A DNA stretch of 64,000 bases from Pacificispira sp033344895 (GTDB lineage: Bacteria; Pseudomonadota; Alphaproteobacteria; UBA8366; Aestuariispiraceae), in NCBI GenBank assembly GCA_965229685.1, contig OZ245920.1:4278001-4342000 (forward strand), written 5' to 3'. Position numbers and translations under genes: made by a program. Below the pieces are notes generated by a model. It saw only the letters and a list, made by a program, of their open reading frames with translations, searched no databases and was not told the DNA's origin. Positions 1 through 9,007 of this stretch are shown piece after piece; position 1 is the first letter of the stretch; each line of letters opens with the position of its first letter.

Positions 1-2233
1 CCACCAGAGCCTTGTCGGCGCCCAACGCGGCGCGCACCAGCTTCTCCGCCGGGACATCGGCGTCCACCAGGAAGGCGAAGTCGCGGCCGACCGGCTGGAA
101 GGACGAGGCCTGCAGCAGCGGCCGGGTCTTGCCGGCGCCCTTCTTGGCCTTGGGCTGCGGGATGTTCTCGACGAAGATCTCGAAGGCCGCGACGCGTCCG
201 CGCAGGTCGTAGCGCTTGGCAACCGCCGGGTGGATTTCACCGAAACGGGCCAGAACGTTCGGGCCCAGGCGGAAACAGCCGGTCCGGCCGGGGTGATACC
301 AGTCCGGCACATCGCTGTTGTCCGACTGCAGCTTGTCGACCGGCGCGCCGCAGGCCTCCAGCACCGCCAGAACGTCGGCCTTGGCGTCGAACACGTCCGG
401 TTCGCGCATGGTCTCGTTCCAGTGCCGCGGCACGGCCTTGCCGGAGCGCAGGCCGGTCGCGACCGTGTCCTGATCCTTCGGCCCGCGCCCGCGATATGTC
501 GGTCCGACCTCGAACAGGGCGACATCGCCGTGGCCGCGCCCGGTATTGCGCTGCGCCGCGGCCAGCAGGTTCGGCAGGATGGTCGGGCGCATCGTGTCCA
601 GATCGGCGCTGATCGGGTTGGCGATGGCCAGAAGCTTGGCGTCGCCGCCGAAGGCCACGGCGTCCGCCTTGGCCAGGAAGGACCAGGTCACCGCCTCGTA
701 CATGCCGCGCTGGGCCAGCACCTTCTTGGCGAAGGCGATGCGGCGCTGGGTCAGCGTCAGGATGGGCTGCGGCAATTCCCCGTCCAGCGTCATGGAAACC
801 GCCGGGATCTGGTCGAAGCCCTTGATCCGCAGCACTTCCTCGATCAGGCACTGCTCGTGCTCGACATCGTTGCGCCAGGACGGCGTATTGACGGTGATCA
901 TGCCGTAGGGCTGCATGGTGGTGAAGCCCAGCCGCTCTAGAATGTCGACCGCTTCCTCGGTCTTCACGGCCAGTCCGCCGAAGCTCTTGAGACGCTCCGG
1001 GCGCAGCACGACCGTCTTCACATTGTCCGGGATCTTGCCGGCATCGACGACATGAGAGGTCTCGCCGCCGCACCATTCGGCGATCAGCTTCGCGGCGACG
1101 GCGACGCCCCATTCGGCGCCTTTCGGGTCCAGTCCGCGTTCGAAACGGTAGCGCGCGTCGGATTCGATGCCCAGGCGGCGGCCGGTTTCGGCCACGCGCA
1201 CCGCATCGAACAGGGCGCATTCCAGGAAGACCTCGGTGGTCTCGTCGGTGCAGCCGCTCAACTCGCCGCCCATGACGCCGCCGATTCCCTGCGGACCGTT
1301 CTCGTCGGCGATGATCGGCATGCCGGCTTCCAGCGTGTACTCCTTGCCGTCCAGCGCCAGGATCGTCTCCCCGGCCTCGGCGTGACGCATCAGCAGCGTG
1401 TCGCCCTTCACCTTGGCGGCGTCGAAGACATGCAGCGGGCGGCCCAGATCATGGGTGACATAGTTGGTGACGTCGACCAGCGCGGAAATCGGTCGCAGGC
1501 CGATGGCGGTCAGCCGGCGCTGAACCCAGGCCGGCGACGGGCCGTTCTTCACGCCCCGGAAATGCCGCCCGGCGACATAGGAACAATCATCGCCGATCGC
1601 GTCCGACCGCGCCCATTTCAGCGGCGAGTCATAGGTCCCGGCGACCGGCTCCAGATCGATCGGCTTCAGCGTGCCCAGACCCTTGGCCGCCAGATCGCGC
1701 GCGATGCCGCGCACGCCCAGGCAGTCGCCCCGGTCCGGCGTGATGGCGATTTCGATGACCGGATCGTCCAGGCCCATATATTCCGCAAAGGATTTCCCCA
1801 GCGGCGCATCTTCCGGCAGGTCGATGATGCCGTCATGGTCGTCCGACAGGCCCATCTCCCGCTCGGAACACAGCATGCCGTTGGATTCCTCGCCGCGGAT
1901 GACGCCCGGTTTCAGCAGCAAGTCCGTACCCGGCACATAGGCGCCGGCGGGGGCGAAGACGCCCTTCATCCCGGTCCGCGCATTGGGTGCGCCGCAGACG
2001 ACCTGGACCGGCTCGCCGCCTTCCTCGGTCTCGACCATGCAGACGCGCAGCCGGTCCGCATTCGGATGCTGCTTCGCCTCGCGGACATAGCAGATCGTAA
2101 ACGGCTTCAGCTTCGCCGCCGGATCGTCGACGCCCTCCAGCTCCAGGCCCAGCGAGGTCAGCGCATCGGTGATCTCCGTCAGCGACGCCTCGGTTTCCAG
2201 ATGGTCTTTCAGCCAGGAAAGGGTGAACTTCAT
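1..2233 (-). CDS. pheT: Phenylalanine-tRNA ligase beta subunit (partial, 3' end outside window)
   Basis: This is the beta chain of the alpha2-beta2 cytosolic enzyme that charges tRNA-Phe. About 744 codons are visible from the ATG at 2233; the family is usually about 800 residues, so only the end of the C-terminal anticodon-binding domain is missing. The N-terminus has the MKFTLSWLKDHL start typical of PheT, followed by the tRNA-binding (EMAP/OB-fold) domain in the first ~150 residues. B3/B4 and B5 domains follow, the latter with the characteristic RYRFERG-D stretch. It lies downstream of pheS on the same strand but is separated from it by a parD-parE pair, which is not the usual pheST arrangement. 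The product call is secure. Confidence 0.97.
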   Translation of the reverse strand, partial: MKFTLSWLKDHLETEASLTEITDALTSLGLELEGVDDPAAKLKPFTICYVREAKQHPNADRLRVCMVETEEGGEPVQVVCGAPNARTGMKGVFAPAGAYVPGTDLLLKPGVIRGEESNGMLCSEREMGLSDDHDGIIDLPEDAPLGKSFAEYMGLDDPVIEIAITPDRGDCLGVRGIARDLAAKGLGTLKPIDLEPVAGTYDSPLKWARSDAIGDDCSYVAGRHFRGVKNGPSPAWVQRRLTAIGLRPISALVDVTNYVTHDLGRPLHVFDAAKVKGDTLLMRHAEAGETILALDGKEYTLEAGMPIIADENGPQGIGGVMGGELSGCTDETTEVFLECALFDAVRVAETGRRLGIESDARYRFERGLDPKGAEWGVAVAAKLIAEWCGGETSHVVDAGKIPDNVKTVVLRPERLKSFGGLAVKTEEAVDILERLGFTTMQPYGMITVNTPSWRNDVEHEQCLIEEVLRIKGFDQIPAVSMTLDGELPQPILTLTQRRIAFAKKVLAQRGMYEAVTWSFLAKADAVAFGGDAKLLAIANPISADLDTMRPTILPNLLAAAQRNTGRGHGDVALFEVGPTYRGRGPKDQDTVATGLRSGKAVPRHWNETMREPDVFDAKADVLAVLEACGAPVDKLQSDNSDVPDWYHPGRTGCFRLGPNVLARFGEIHPAVAKRYDLRGRVAAFEIFVENIPQPKAKKGAGKTRPLLQASSFQPVGRDFAFLVDADVPAEKLVRAALGADKALV

Positions 2234-2332
2234 GGATCTGTCCGCACGTTTAAAGAAAGGGTGCGCTGTCTATACCGCCGCCGCCGGGACGGGGCAATGC
2301 CGGTCCGGCGACAAGGCCCGAAATCCGGGGCT

Positions 2333-2653
2333 TCAGTCGTCGCGCAGGAGGGCGGGGATGTCGCGATGGGCGTGGAGGACACGCAGCACCTCGATCCGGT
2401 CGGACAAGTCGCGATAGAAAATCAGGTAGGGGAAGTCTCGCAGCGGCCACGCCCGCAAGCCTGGAACAGCCGCCGGCAACGCATAGCGCAGGGCGCCGAT
2501 GGCCGGGTTGTTCGCAATTCGGGCAACCCCGTCCCGGACGGCACCCGTAAAACGCCGCGCCAACGCTTTTCCGCCTTCGCCGACAAGATACTGCGCCGTA
2601 TCCCGAAGGTTGGTTTCGGCCGATACCCGGTATCGAACCGGTTTCGCCGTCAC
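2333..2653 (-). CDS. parE: RelE/ParE-family toxin
   Basis: This 106-residue protein resembles ParE toxins: an N-terminal strand (YRVSAETNLRDTAQYL), a middle helix with RxIANNPAIGALR, and a C-terminal strand pair ending in a FPYLIFYRD core and an HAHRDI tail. Such toxins poison gyrase or cleave mRNA; the sequence alone does not decide which. The start is a GTG that overlaps the TGA of the antitoxin gene (GTGA), so the two are translationally coupled. The pair sits inside the pheS-pheT operon, with 99 nt between its stop and the pheT start. Family confidence is high; target is unknown. Confidence 0.88.
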   Translation of the reverse strand: MTAKPVRYRVSAETNLRDTAQYLVGEGGKALARRFTGAVRDGVARIANNPAIGALRYALPAAVPGLRAWPLRDFPYLIFYRDLSDRIEVLRVLHAHRDIPALLRDD

Positions 2654-2889
2654 CCGCGCTCCATCCGGTCGATTTCGGCATCCATCCGGTCGAAGAAGGC
2701 GCGATCCATCGCGCCGCCATCCGGCGAGTCCATTCCCTCGGCAATCAGTGCCCGAAAACGCTGAACCTCAAGATCCTTGCGGATCAGGTCGCGGATATAC
2801 TCGCTGCTCGACACATAGCCGCGCGTCGACACCGCCGTGTCGACCTCGGCCTTCATCTCGTCCGTCAGGGATATGTTCATCGTCGCCAT
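2650..2889 (-). CDS. parD: ParD-type ribbon-helix-helix antitoxin
   Basis: This 79-residue protein begins with a ribbon-helix-helix DNA-binding fold (MNISLTDEMKAEVD, then a YVSSSEYIRDLIRKDL helix) typical of ParD/CC2985-type antitoxins. Its acidic C-terminus would wrap the toxin. It probably represses its own promoter with the toxin. Two starts are possible: ATG at 2889, or the internal ATG at 2880, which has the better-spaced GAGGG. The antitoxin-toxin order and 4-nt overlap are canonical for parDE. It begins 55 nt downstream of the pheS stop, so it may be transcribed with pheST as well as from its own promoter. Confidence 0.88.
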   Translation of the reverse strand: MATMNISLTDEMKAEVDTAVSTRGYVSSSEYIRDLIRKDLEVQRFRALIAEGMDSPDGGAMDRAFFDRMDAEIDRMERG

Positions 2890-2944
2890 GCCCTCAAAAT
2901 AGGGGCGATGGCAAAAATTGGCAATGATCGGAAATCGGCAAGCC

Positions 2945-4042
2945 TTACGGCGTCAGTCCCCGCACCAGGCTTGCGGCTTCCAGCGGGACGAAGCCGTAAT
3001 GCTTCAGCCAGCGCAGGTCGGCGTCGAAGAAGGTGCGCAGGTCGGGGATGCCGTATTTCAGCATCGCGATGCGTTCGATCCCCATGCCGAAGGCGAAACC
3101 CTGATATTCGTCGGGGTCGACACCGGACATGGTCAGGACCTTCGGGTTCACCATGCCGCTGCCGAGGATTTCCAGCCAGCCGTCGCCGTCATTGCCCTGA
3201 TGGCCGATGGTCAGGCCGCCATCCTTGCGGTTGCAGCCGATATCGACCTCCGCCGACGGTTCGGTGAAGGGGAAATAGCTGGGACGGAAGCGCAGCGGCA
3301 CGTCCTCGACCTCGAAATAGGCGCTGCAGAAATCCTGCAGGCAGCCCTTCAGGTGTCCGAAATGGGTCTTCTTATCGACGACCAGTGCCTCGACCTGATG
3401 GAACATCGGCGTGTGGGTCATGTCGCTATCGGAGCGATAGGTGCGGCCCGGCGCGATGATCTTGATCGGCGGCTTCTGCTTTTCCATCGTGCGGATCTGC
3501 ACGGTCGACGTATGGGTGCGCAGCACCGTCGACATGTCCACACCGCCGTTTTCGTCGGCCATGTAGAACGTGTCGTGCATCTGACGCGCCGGGTGTTCCG
3601 GCGGCATGTTCAGGGCGGTGAAATTGTGGAAATCGTCGTCGATATCCGGGCCTTCGGCGACGGCAAAGCCCATCTCGCCGAAGATCGCGACGATCTCGTC
3701 CAGGGTCTGGCTGATCGGGTGCAGCCGGCCCATCTGGCCCGGCCGCGGCGGCAGCGAGACATCGACCCGGTCGCCGGCCAGTCTGGCATTCATCTCGGCC
3801 AGTTCCAGCGCACCCTTGCGGGCCTCGATCGCTTCCGCGATCCGGTCCTTGACGGCGTTCAGCGCCTGACCGGCGGTCTTGCGCGCGTCGGGGTCCAGCT
3901 TGCCCAGCCCCTTCATCTCGGCGGTGATGCGGCCCTTCTTGCCCAGGGCCTCGACCCGGACCTCGTCCAGCGCCTTCAGATCGCCGGCCGAGTCCACCCG
4001 GGCCAGCAGTTCGTCGCCTAACGCCTGCGCATCGATCGTCAT
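2945..4042 (-). CDS. pheS: Phenylalanine-tRNA ligase alpha subunit
   Basis: This is the catalytic subunit of phenylalanyl-tRNA synthetase (365 residues), which forms phenylalanyl-adenylate and transfers it to tRNA-Phe. It has an N-terminal coiled-coil tRNA-binding region followed by the class II core. Visible core elements are the motif 2 region (YRSDSDMTHTPMFHQVE) and the C-terminal motif 3 (GFAFGMGIERIAMLKYGI). The ATG at 4042 is preferred because GAGG lies 5 nt upstream; a TTG 18 nt further upstream is in frame but lacks such a site. A terminator hairpin separates it from rplT. Downstream the operon is interrupted by parDE before pheT. Confidence 0.97.
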   Translation of the reverse strand: MTIDAQALGDELLARVDSAGDLKALDEVRVEALGKKGRITAEMKGLGKLDPDARKTAGQALNAVKDRIAEAIEARKGALELAEMNARLAGDRVDVSLPPRPGQMGRLHPISQTLDEIVAIFGEMGFAVAEGPDIDDDFHNFTALNMPPEHPARQMHDTFYMADENGGVDMSTVLRTHTSTVQIRTMEKQKPPIKIIAPGRTYRSDSDMTHTPMFHQVEALVVDKKTHFGHLKGCLQDFCSAYFEVEDVPLRFRPSYFPFTEPSAEVDIGCNRKDGGLTIGHQGNDGDGWLEILGSGMVNPKVLTMSGVDPDEYQGFAFGMGIERIAMLKYGIPDLRTFFDADLRWLKHYGFVPLEAASLVRGLTP

Positions 4043-4082
4043 CGTATCCTCAGTCCCCAAAACAAAAGGCTAGGCCCCGAAA

Positions 4083-4131
4083 CAAAAACGCCGGCTCTCT
4101 GTCCCCGATTGTCGGGATGGGAGAGCCGGCG
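4083..4131 (-). terminator. Rho-independent terminator after rplT
   Basis: Arms 4089-4099 and 4121-4131 pair over 11 bp (GCCGGCTCTC type). Inside them is a second stem, 4104-4108 with 4112-4116. On the minus strand the structure is followed by a T run (4088-4084). It lies between rplT and pheS, so it ends or attenuates the rpmI-rplT transcript before pheS. Confidence 0.8.
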
Positions 4132-4172
4132 TCTTCGAACCTGTCGCCTGTGGTCGGCTAAGTGCCGCCGGC

Positions 4173-4544
4173 TCAGTTCGCGGTCAGAGCTTCCTGCGCC
4201 CGGCCGACCAGAGCCTTGAAGGCTTCCGGATCGTGCACCGCGATATCGGCCAGAACCTTGCGGTCCAGCTCGATGTCGGCCTTGTTCAGGCCGTCGATGA
4301 AACGGGCGTAGGTCATGCTGTGATCGGACGCATCCCGGACAGCGGCGTTGATGCGCTGAATCCAGAGCTTGCGGAAGTCCCGCTTGCGGGCGCGGCGGTC
4401 GCGATAAGCGTACTGGCCGGCCTTCTCCACCGCCTGGACGGCAGTGCGGAACGTATTCTTGCGGCGGCCGCGATAGCCGTCGGCCTGCTTGATGATCTTC
4501 TTATGCTTGGCGTGGGTGGTCACACCCCGTTTGACGCGTGCCAT
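4173..4544 (-). CDS. rplT: 50S ribosomal protein L20
   Basis: This 123-residue basic protein matches L20 throughout: the N-terminal MARVKRGV start, the KKIIKQADGYRGRRKNTFR stretch, the KLWIQRINAA core and the DPEAFKALV C-terminus. L20 binds 23S rRNA early in 50S assembly. It sits 44 nt downstream of rpmI on the same strand and is followed by a clear terminator. Length and motifs are standard. Confidence 0.98.
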   Translation of the reverse strand: MARVKRGVTTHAKHKKIIKQADGYRGRRKNTFRTAVQAVEKAGQYAYRDRRARKRDFRKLWIQRINAAVRDASDHSMTYARFIDGLNKADIELDRKVLADIAVHDPEAFKALVGRAQEALTAN

Positions 4545-4588
4545 GGTTCAAGGCTCCTCGAAGTCGAATTTCTGTGGGGACGGGGCGC

Positions 4589-4789
4589 TTACTGGCCGCG
4601 AAGCCAGTTGCGCTTCACCACCGTCGCATCCGCGTCGCACATGATCTGGCCGCCACGGTTCTGGCGCTTCATCTGCGTCGGACGATTCGAGGTGTTGTGG
4701 CGCAGGTAGGCGCTGTAGAAACGCACCTTGCCGGTACCGGTGATCTTGAACCGCTTTTTGGCGGAACTCTTCGTCTTGATCTTGGGCAT
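4589..4789 (-). CDS. rpmI: 50S ribosomal protein L35
   Basis: This 66-residue basic protein starts MPKIKTKSSAKKRFK and continues with the GTGKV motif and an RHNTSNRPTQMKR stretch, all diagnostic of L35. It pairs with rplT, as in most bacteria. The usual upstream neighbour infC is not present: the next gene on this strand is a HAD nucleotidase more than 200 nt away. The promoter must therefore lie in the 4790-5012 gap, where I see no further gene. Confidence 0.97.
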   Translation of the reverse strand: MPKIKTKSSAKKRFKITGTGKVRFYSAYLRHNTSNRPTQMKRQNRGGQIMCDADATVVKRNWLRGQ

Positions 4790-5012
4790 TTCACACTCCG
4801 TCGGTGGGCGGATGACCGTCCGACCGGAAGCCGGGGATCAGGGCCGCTTTTTCGTCTGGCGGCCGGGCATACCCATCAGGCCCGGACGCGCCGCTACACT
4901 GCCCCGGCCGAAACCGGGAACGCGGGCTTATACCGGGGCGGCGACGGGCTTGCAAGGCCCGATCGACCCGGCCGGCATGGCCCGATAGGTCCTGGCCGGA
5001 TGGCGGCCTGTA

Positions 5013-5777
5013 TCAGGCCCGTTCCAGACTGTCCGCCAGACCTGTGAGCCATGCGGTCAGGTTGTCGGTTTCATGATGCACGTATTCCGCCTCTCCGCCG
5101 GTACCGGACCAGGCGTGGTCGGTCCTGACCCAGACCGTGCGCATGCCGAGCGCGGCCGGCACCATCAGGTTCTTGGCGATATCCTCGACCATGACCGCGC
5201 GGTCAGCACGCACCGTGTGGCGCTGGACCATGGCGTGATAGGGGGCGGGGTCCGGCTTGGGCACGAACTCCGCATGGGCGATGTCGAAGATGTCGTCGAA
5301 ATGTGATGCGATCCCCAGCCGCGCCAGCACGGCCTCGGCATGGGCGACGGTGCCGTTGGTGAAGATCAGCTTCCGGCCGGGCAGGCGATCCAGCGCCGCG
5401 CCCAGGGCTGCGTTGGCCGGGACCGGGCTGTAGTCGATGTCGTGGACATGGCCCAGAAAGGCGTGGGGATCCACCGAATGATGCAGCATCAATCCGCGCA
5501 GTGTCGTTCCGTGTTCCCGGAAATACCGCTTCTGGATCGCCCGTGCCTCGTCATAGGTAATGCCCAGCAGATCCGAAATGAATCCGCCCATCCGCAGGTC
5601 GACCTGGTGGAACAGGTTGCACTCGGCGGGATAGAGCGTGTTGTCGAGGTCGAAAATCCAGTCACGCGCCTCCGCGAGGGCGGGGTCGGAGGCGGGGTCC
5701 CTGGCGGGCTCCTTCGCAGGACCGGGCATTGGTCCGGCGTCGGTTCGGTTCGCATCGGCGGTCGATTGATCTGTCAT
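5013..5777 (-). CDS. HAD-superfamily pyrimidine 5'-nucleotidase-like phosphatase
   Basis: This is a 254-residue cytoplasmic HAD phosphatase. Motif I reads DLDNTLYP, motif II is FTNGT, and the motif III/IV region has KPDP followed by VEDIAKNL. The DLDNTLYP signature is typical of the pyrimidine 5'-nucleotidase (SDT1-like) group, which hydrolyses UMP/CMP and related phosphates. The first ~45 residues are low-complexity and Pro/Ala/Asp-rich. The ATG at 5777 is used; an in-frame TTG at 5840 would add 21 residues without a clear ribosome site. It is divergent from the GGDEF gene. The exact substrate is not determined by the sequence. Confidence 0.85.
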   Translation of the reverse strand: MTDQSTADANRTDAGPMPGPAKEPARDPASDPALAEARDWIFDLDNTLYPAECNLFHQVDLRMGGFISDLLGITYDEARAIQKRYFREHGTTLRGLMLHHSVDPHAFLGHVHDIDYSPVPANAALGAALDRLPGRKLIFTNGTVAHAEAVLARLGIASHFDDIFDIAHAEFVPKPDPAPYHAMVQRHTVRADRAVMVEDIAKNLMVPAALGMRTVWVRTDHAWSGTGGEAEYVHHETDNLTAWLTGLADSLERA

Positions 5778-5906
5778 GAGGGTGAAAATGGCGTGCAAAC
5801 CCTGTGCGGGCAATCCCGAACTGTCTCGATTTATAGGCAAATTAAACCATACCGATTTACCCTTTCTTCACCAGTTATAGGTATAAGGGTATGAAACGGT
5901 AGCCGC

Positions 5907-7643
5907 ATGGTTGCCACGGAACAGTTTCAAAAGGCCGGGTCATCGCCCGGCAGGGTCGGATCAGGCATGGCAGTGGCAGAACGGACGGGCAAATTGGACC
6001 TCCCGGCGCTGACCGGCGCTTTCGACAGCTATCCCGGCCCGGTTCTGGCGTTGGACGAGGACGCGCGGCTGGTGCCGTTGAATGCCGCGGCGATTCCCGT
6101 TGCCGACGATCTGAACGGCGACACCGGGGTTTCGCTGATGCCCGCCATGGTACAACTGGCGGTAAAGACCCGCAGCGAGAACCGCGCCAAGACCCGCACC
6201 TTCACCCTTCCCAGCACCGGCCGTCAGGTCGAGTTCATCATGCTGCCGCAGTCCGACGGATCGCAGTTGCTGATCGGCCGGGACGCGACGCTTGAAGTCA
6301 GCATTCGGTCCGCCCTGGCGGAATCCCGAACCCGGTTCAAGGATCTGGTGGAGGTCGCCGCCGATTTCGCCTGGGAAACGGACCGGGACGGTTTGATCTG
6401 CTATATCTCGCCGCGCGGTGCCATCGGCTACGCGCCGGAGGAACTTCTGGGCGAGGCGCCGGAAACGCTCCTGCTGGCCCCGGAATCCGCCCCGAAGCCG
6501 TTGCCGTTTCTGGCCGACGTGATCGTCCGCAATGTCGAGGTCTGGGTTCGTACCCGCGGTGGCGAGCCGGCCTGCATCCTGGTTTCGGCGATTCCGGTCC
6601 TCGACAAGGACGGCATTCTGTCGGGGACGCGCGGCATTGCCATCGACGTGACCGAGGAACGCCAGCGCCAGAGCGAACTGGCGCGCCTGAAGATCCGTGA
6701 GCGGCTGGTCTCCTATATCGTCGATTCCCTGCGCAATGAGGTCACGCCGACCGAGATGCTGCACTCCGCGGCTACGGCGCTGGGCCGATCGACATCGGCA
6801 TCGGCCTGCATCGTGCAGGTCCGCGGGCCCCATGGCACGCCGCTGGATATCGCGGCTTTCGGCACCGCGCCGGACCCCGATCTGGCGGAAGAAGCGATGA
6901 ACGCCATCCTGGCCAAGCACGGCAGCGCCGTGGAGGGCGGGATCGGTCCGCACAAATATCTGGGAATCGCCACCGACTATCGTGGCGAAACCAACGGTGG
7001 GATCGTCCTGTGGCGCGACGATGACGGACAGGGTTGGGATGACGAGGAGCATGCCCTGCTGAAGGCGGTCGAGCCGCAATTCGGCATTGTGTTCCGTCAG
7101 ATCGCTGACCAGCACCAGCTGGAGCATCTGTCGCGCACGGACGATCTGACGGGCCTGCGCAACCGCCGCGCCTTCATGGAAGATCTGTCGCGCGAAATGG
7201 CGCGATATGAGCGCTATCGGGAACCGGGGGCGCTTCTGTTTGTCGATCTGGACAATTTCAAGCCCATCAATGATCGCTTCGGCCATGAAAAGGGCGACGA
7301 GGCGCTGAAGGCGATTGCGGACATCCTGTCGGGTGCGACACGGACCTACGACCTGACCTGTCGGCTGGGCGGCGACGAGTTCGCGGCCTGGATCGAAGGG
7401 GCCGACCGGGAGATCGGTGAGGCGCGCGCCGAGAAGTTCCTATCCAGCCTTGAAGTCTGGAAGGCCGAGCATCTGGACCCCGAAATCGGCTTCGGCATGT
7501 CGATCGGGGTTGCGATGTTCGAACCGGGCACCGGAGAGACGGTTGAAGGCTTGATCGCCCGGGCCGATGCGGCAATGTACGATGCGAAGAAGGGTGGGAA
7601 GAACCGGATCGTGTTCGCGGAATCCCGCATTGCCGATGCTTAG
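5907..7643 (+). CDS. Diguanylate cyclase with PAS and GAF-like sensor domains
   Basis: This 578-residue soluble protein makes c-di-GMP from two GTP. There is an N-terminal PAS-like region (~25-125), a PAS domain (~140-250, with FAWETDRDGLICYISP), a GAF-like segment (~270-400) and a C-terminal GGDEF domain (~410-572). The active site is intact (GGDEF at ~488), and the RxxD inhibitory site lies five residues before it (RTYD at ~479), so product inhibition is expected. No membrane segment is seen, so the sensed signal is intracellular. An imperfect TACCCTT/AAGGGTA dyad at 5858-5891 lies just upstream. The DUF2336 gene follows within 80 nt and is probably cotranscribed. An internal ATG at 5967 is an alternative start. 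Confidence 0.93.
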   Translation: MVATEQFQKAGSSPGRVGSGMAVAERTGKLDLPALTGAFDSYPGPVLALDEDARLVPLNAAAIPVADDLNGDTGVSLMPAMVQLAVKTRSENRAKTRTFTLPSTGRQVEFIMLPQSDGSQLLIGRDATLEVSIRSALAESRTRFKDLVEVAADFAWETDRDGLICYISPRGAIGYAPEELLGEAPETLLLAPESAPKPLPFLADVIVRNVEVWVRTRGGEPACILVSAIPVLDKDGILSGTRGIAIDVTEERQRQSELARLKIRERLVSYIVDSLRNEVTPTEMLHSAATALGRSTSASACIVQVRGPHGTPLDIAAFGTAPDPDLAEEAMNAILAKHGSAVEGGIGPHKYLGIATDYRGETNGGIVLWRDDDGQGWDDEEHALLKAVEPQFGIVFRQIADQHQLEHLSRTDDLTGLRNRRAFMEDLSREMARYERYREPGALLFVDLDNFKPINDRFGHEKGDEALKAIADILSGATRTYDLTCRLGGDEFAAWIEGADREIGEARAEKFLSSLEVWKAEHLDPEIGFGMSIGVAMFEPGTGETVEGLIARADAAMYDAKKGGKNRIVFAESRIADA

Positions 7644-7719
7644 CGCGGATGAAAAGAGGGAATTCCCCAGGCGCTCCAGCCTTGTCGGCTGCAAACGGAC
7701 GGAAAAGGACGACGGCAAC

Positions 7720-8958
7720 TTGGCGACGTATGAGGATCAGAAGCGGCTGGCGCGCGATCCGGACCCTGAGGTCCGGGCGGCTCTGGCGGCCGATCCGGAG
7801 ACGCGGCCGGAAATCCTGTACTTCCTGGCCGAGGATGCGGATGCGTCCGTGCGGCGTCAGGTTGCCCTGAACGAAGGGTCGCCGCGCCAGGCGGATCTGC
7901 TGCTCACTCAGGATGCCGATGAAGGAATCCGTACCGACCTGGCCGCCAAGATCGCCCGGCTGACCCCGGACCTTCCGGACGATCGTCGGACGGCGCTGTA
8001 CAAGTTGACGGTCCAGGCGCTGGAGGCGCTGGCCGAGGATCAGTTGGTCCGGGTGCGCGAAATCCTGTCCAATGCCCTGAAAGATGTGGCCAAGGCGCCG
8101 CCCAATGTGATCCTGACCCTGGCGAAGGACCGTTCCCTGACCGTGTCCAGCCCGGTCCTGGAGTTTTCGCCCGTCCTGTCCGACGCCGATCTGCTGGAAG
8201 TCATCAATTCGGGTCCGATCCAGGGCGCGATGAATGCCATTGCAAAGCGGCAATCCCTCAAGGCCAGCGTTTCCGACGCGATCGCCCGATCCGGCGATGA
8301 GGAGGCGATCTCGAACCTGCTCGCCAATGGCAGCGCCCAGATCCGCGAGGATACGCTGGATTTCATCATCGACCGGGCGCCGAACCATCTGGTCTGGCAC
8401 GAACCCCTGGTGATGCGTCCGAAACTGTCGCCCCGTGCCGTCCAGCGACTGGCCAGCTTCGTTGCGATGAATCTGCTGGACCGTGTTCAGAAGCGCCTGG
8501 ACCTGGACGACGAGACCCTGGTTGCCGTGGCGGACGCGGTCGAGAAGCGCCTGGCGGAGGATACCAAGCAGAAGCTGGCAGAGCCGCAATGGGCGGAGAA
8601 GGACGATATCGACTCGCAGATCGAGCGTCTGCACAAGACCGGCGGGCTGAACGCGCGCGCCCTGGAAAAGGCACTGGCCCAGGGCGAAAAGCGGTTCGTG
8701 CTGAAGGCACTTGCCAAGCTGGGCGACATTCCGGTTCAGACCGTCAACCGGATCATTGCCAATCGCAGTGCCAAGGCAGTGGTTGCCCTGACCTGGAAGG
8801 CCGGTCTGAAACCGCATTTCGCCTCGCAGCTCCAATCGCAGCTGGTCGGCCTGAGCCCGAGTGAGATCGTGCGCGTCGACGAAAACCGCTGGCCGATGTC
8901 ACCGGAAGCGATGCAGTGGCAGCTCGACTTTCACGCAGAATCCAGCCACGCCGTGTGA
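7720..8958 (+). CDS. DUF2336 domain protein
   Basis: This is a 412-residue, helix-rich cytoplasmic protein with HEAT-like repeats. Recurring LARDPDPEVRAALA-type units begin at the N-terminus and are followed by LAEDADASVRRQVA. This matches the DUF2336 family, common in Alphaproteobacteria and often encoded near c-di-GMP genes; its biochemical role is unknown. I chose the TTG at 7720 because family members start just before the first repeat and AAGGA lies upstream. In-frame starts further upstream (ATG 7636 or 7567) would overlap the GGDEF gene and add a non-conserved Arg-rich leader. Adjacency suggests it works with the upstream cyclase, but that is inference. Confidence 0.85.
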   Translation: MATYEDQKRLARDPDPEVRAALAADPETRPEILYFLAEDADASVRRQVALNEGSPRQADLLLTQDADEGIRTDLAAKIARLTPDLPDDRRTALYKLTVQALEALAEDQLVRVREILSNALKDVAKAPPNVILTLAKDRSLTVSSPVLEFSPVLSDADLLEVINSGPIQGAMNAIAKRQSLKASVSDAIARSGDEEAISNLLANGSAQIREDTLDFIIDRAPNHLVWHEPLVMRPKLSPRAVQRLASFVAMNLLDRVQKRLDLDDETLVAVADAVEKRLAEDTKQKLAEPQWAEKDDIDSQIERLHKTGGLNARALEKALAQGEKRFVLKALAKLGDIPVQTVNRIIANRSAKAVVALTWKAGLKPHFASQLQSQLVGLSPSEIVRVDENRWPMSPEAMQWQLDFHAESSHAV

Positions 8959-9007
8959 GCGCTGTCGGGGTACCGCCCGGTTGTTCCGTTTCACCGGTGC
9001 ACGAACC

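Noticed and set aside
1052..2764. 570-codon open frame on the plus strand
   Set aside because: Antisense to pheT and parDE; composition is typical of a GC-rich shadow frame.
4083..4172. pheST attenuator with Phe-rich leader peptide
   Set aside because: The hairpin with T run is present, but no short Phe-codon leader ORF lies before it. A terminator of rpmI-rplT is the simpler reading.
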